Below are positions 63,978 to 64,000 of a DNA stretch of 64,000 nucleotides, piece by piece. Numbering within the stretch: position 1 is the first letter of the stretch; each line of letters begins with the position of its first letter. This stretch comes from Roseovarius mucosus (GTDB lineage: Bacteria > Pseudomonadota > Alphaproteobacteria > Rhodobacterales > Rhodobacteraceae). The stretch is from NCBI RefSeq assembly GCF_002080415.1, contig NZ_CP020474.1:2121501-2185500 (forward strand), in the 5' to 3' direction. The notes under the pieces are model-generated. The model was not told where the DNA came from. It made no database searches and saw only the letters and a list, made by a program, of their open reading frames with translations. Made by a program: the position numbers and the translations under genes.

Positions 63978-64000
63978 GTTCTCTCGGGCAATGCGCTAAA

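Overview
The window is a GC-rich chromosomal segment of an alphaproteobacterium, almost certainly of the Roseobacter/Rhodobacteraceae group. Supporting this are the order mnmE-mnmG-rsmG-parA-parB-hemW, the hrcA-grpE pair, hemD next to a mitofilin-like gene and a HemY-like gene, and an NDUFAF5-type methyltransferase beside comF. Two perfect parS sites and parAB in the first 4.5 kb suggest the left end lies in the origin-proximal domain. No insertion sequence, prophage or CRISPR array was recognised.

Layout. 1-4.5 kb: tRNA wobble modification, 16S rRNA methylation and chromosome partitioning (+). 4.5-7 kb: rph-rdgB-hemW (-). 7-8.7 kb: hrcA-grpE (+). 8.7-25.3 kb: housekeeping genes in short operons (mutS, a PfkB sugar kinase, msrA, tpm, argG, ilvA, an Hpt/PP2C signalling pair, hslO-nudL-cca, an RNA methyltransferase) and a small envelope group (two L,D-transpeptidases and a CAP-domain lipoprotein). 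25.4-28 kb: a 62-residue exported peptide gene with a strong terminator, then a glycosyltransferase/FAD-oxidoreductase pair. 28-41.7 kb: hemH, comF-grx-nit-marR, ubiG, pip-zapE, the tsaD-gpsA-yciI-EVE operon, and divergently hemD-mic60-hemY.

The right third is accessory. 41.8-54.5 kb is an extracytoplasmic redox locus: a giant multicopper oxidase (2697 residues, MnxG/McoA-like), then on the same strand a secreted propeller protein, a SCO1/SenC copper chaperone and a cytochrome c fused to a periplasmic-binding-protein domain, with a convergent two-haem cytochrome gene at the far end. The plausible job is oxidation of a metal such as Mn(II), with SCO loading copper and the cytochromes moving electrons.

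54.9-63.2 kb is a compact six-gene operon (-) that looks like an undescribed natural-product pathway. It runs B12-type radical SAM enzyme, fatty-acyl-AMP ligase, a single polypeptide with two tandem cytochrome P450 domains, acyl carrier protein, carbamoyltransferase, and a thioesterase-fold protein with a Cys nucleophile. No ketosynthase or NRPS condensation domain is present, so the pathway may activate a ready-made acyl chain, tailor it on the carrier protein by radical and P450 chemistry, carbamoylate it and release it. The window ends with a complete tRNA-Thr(CGT).
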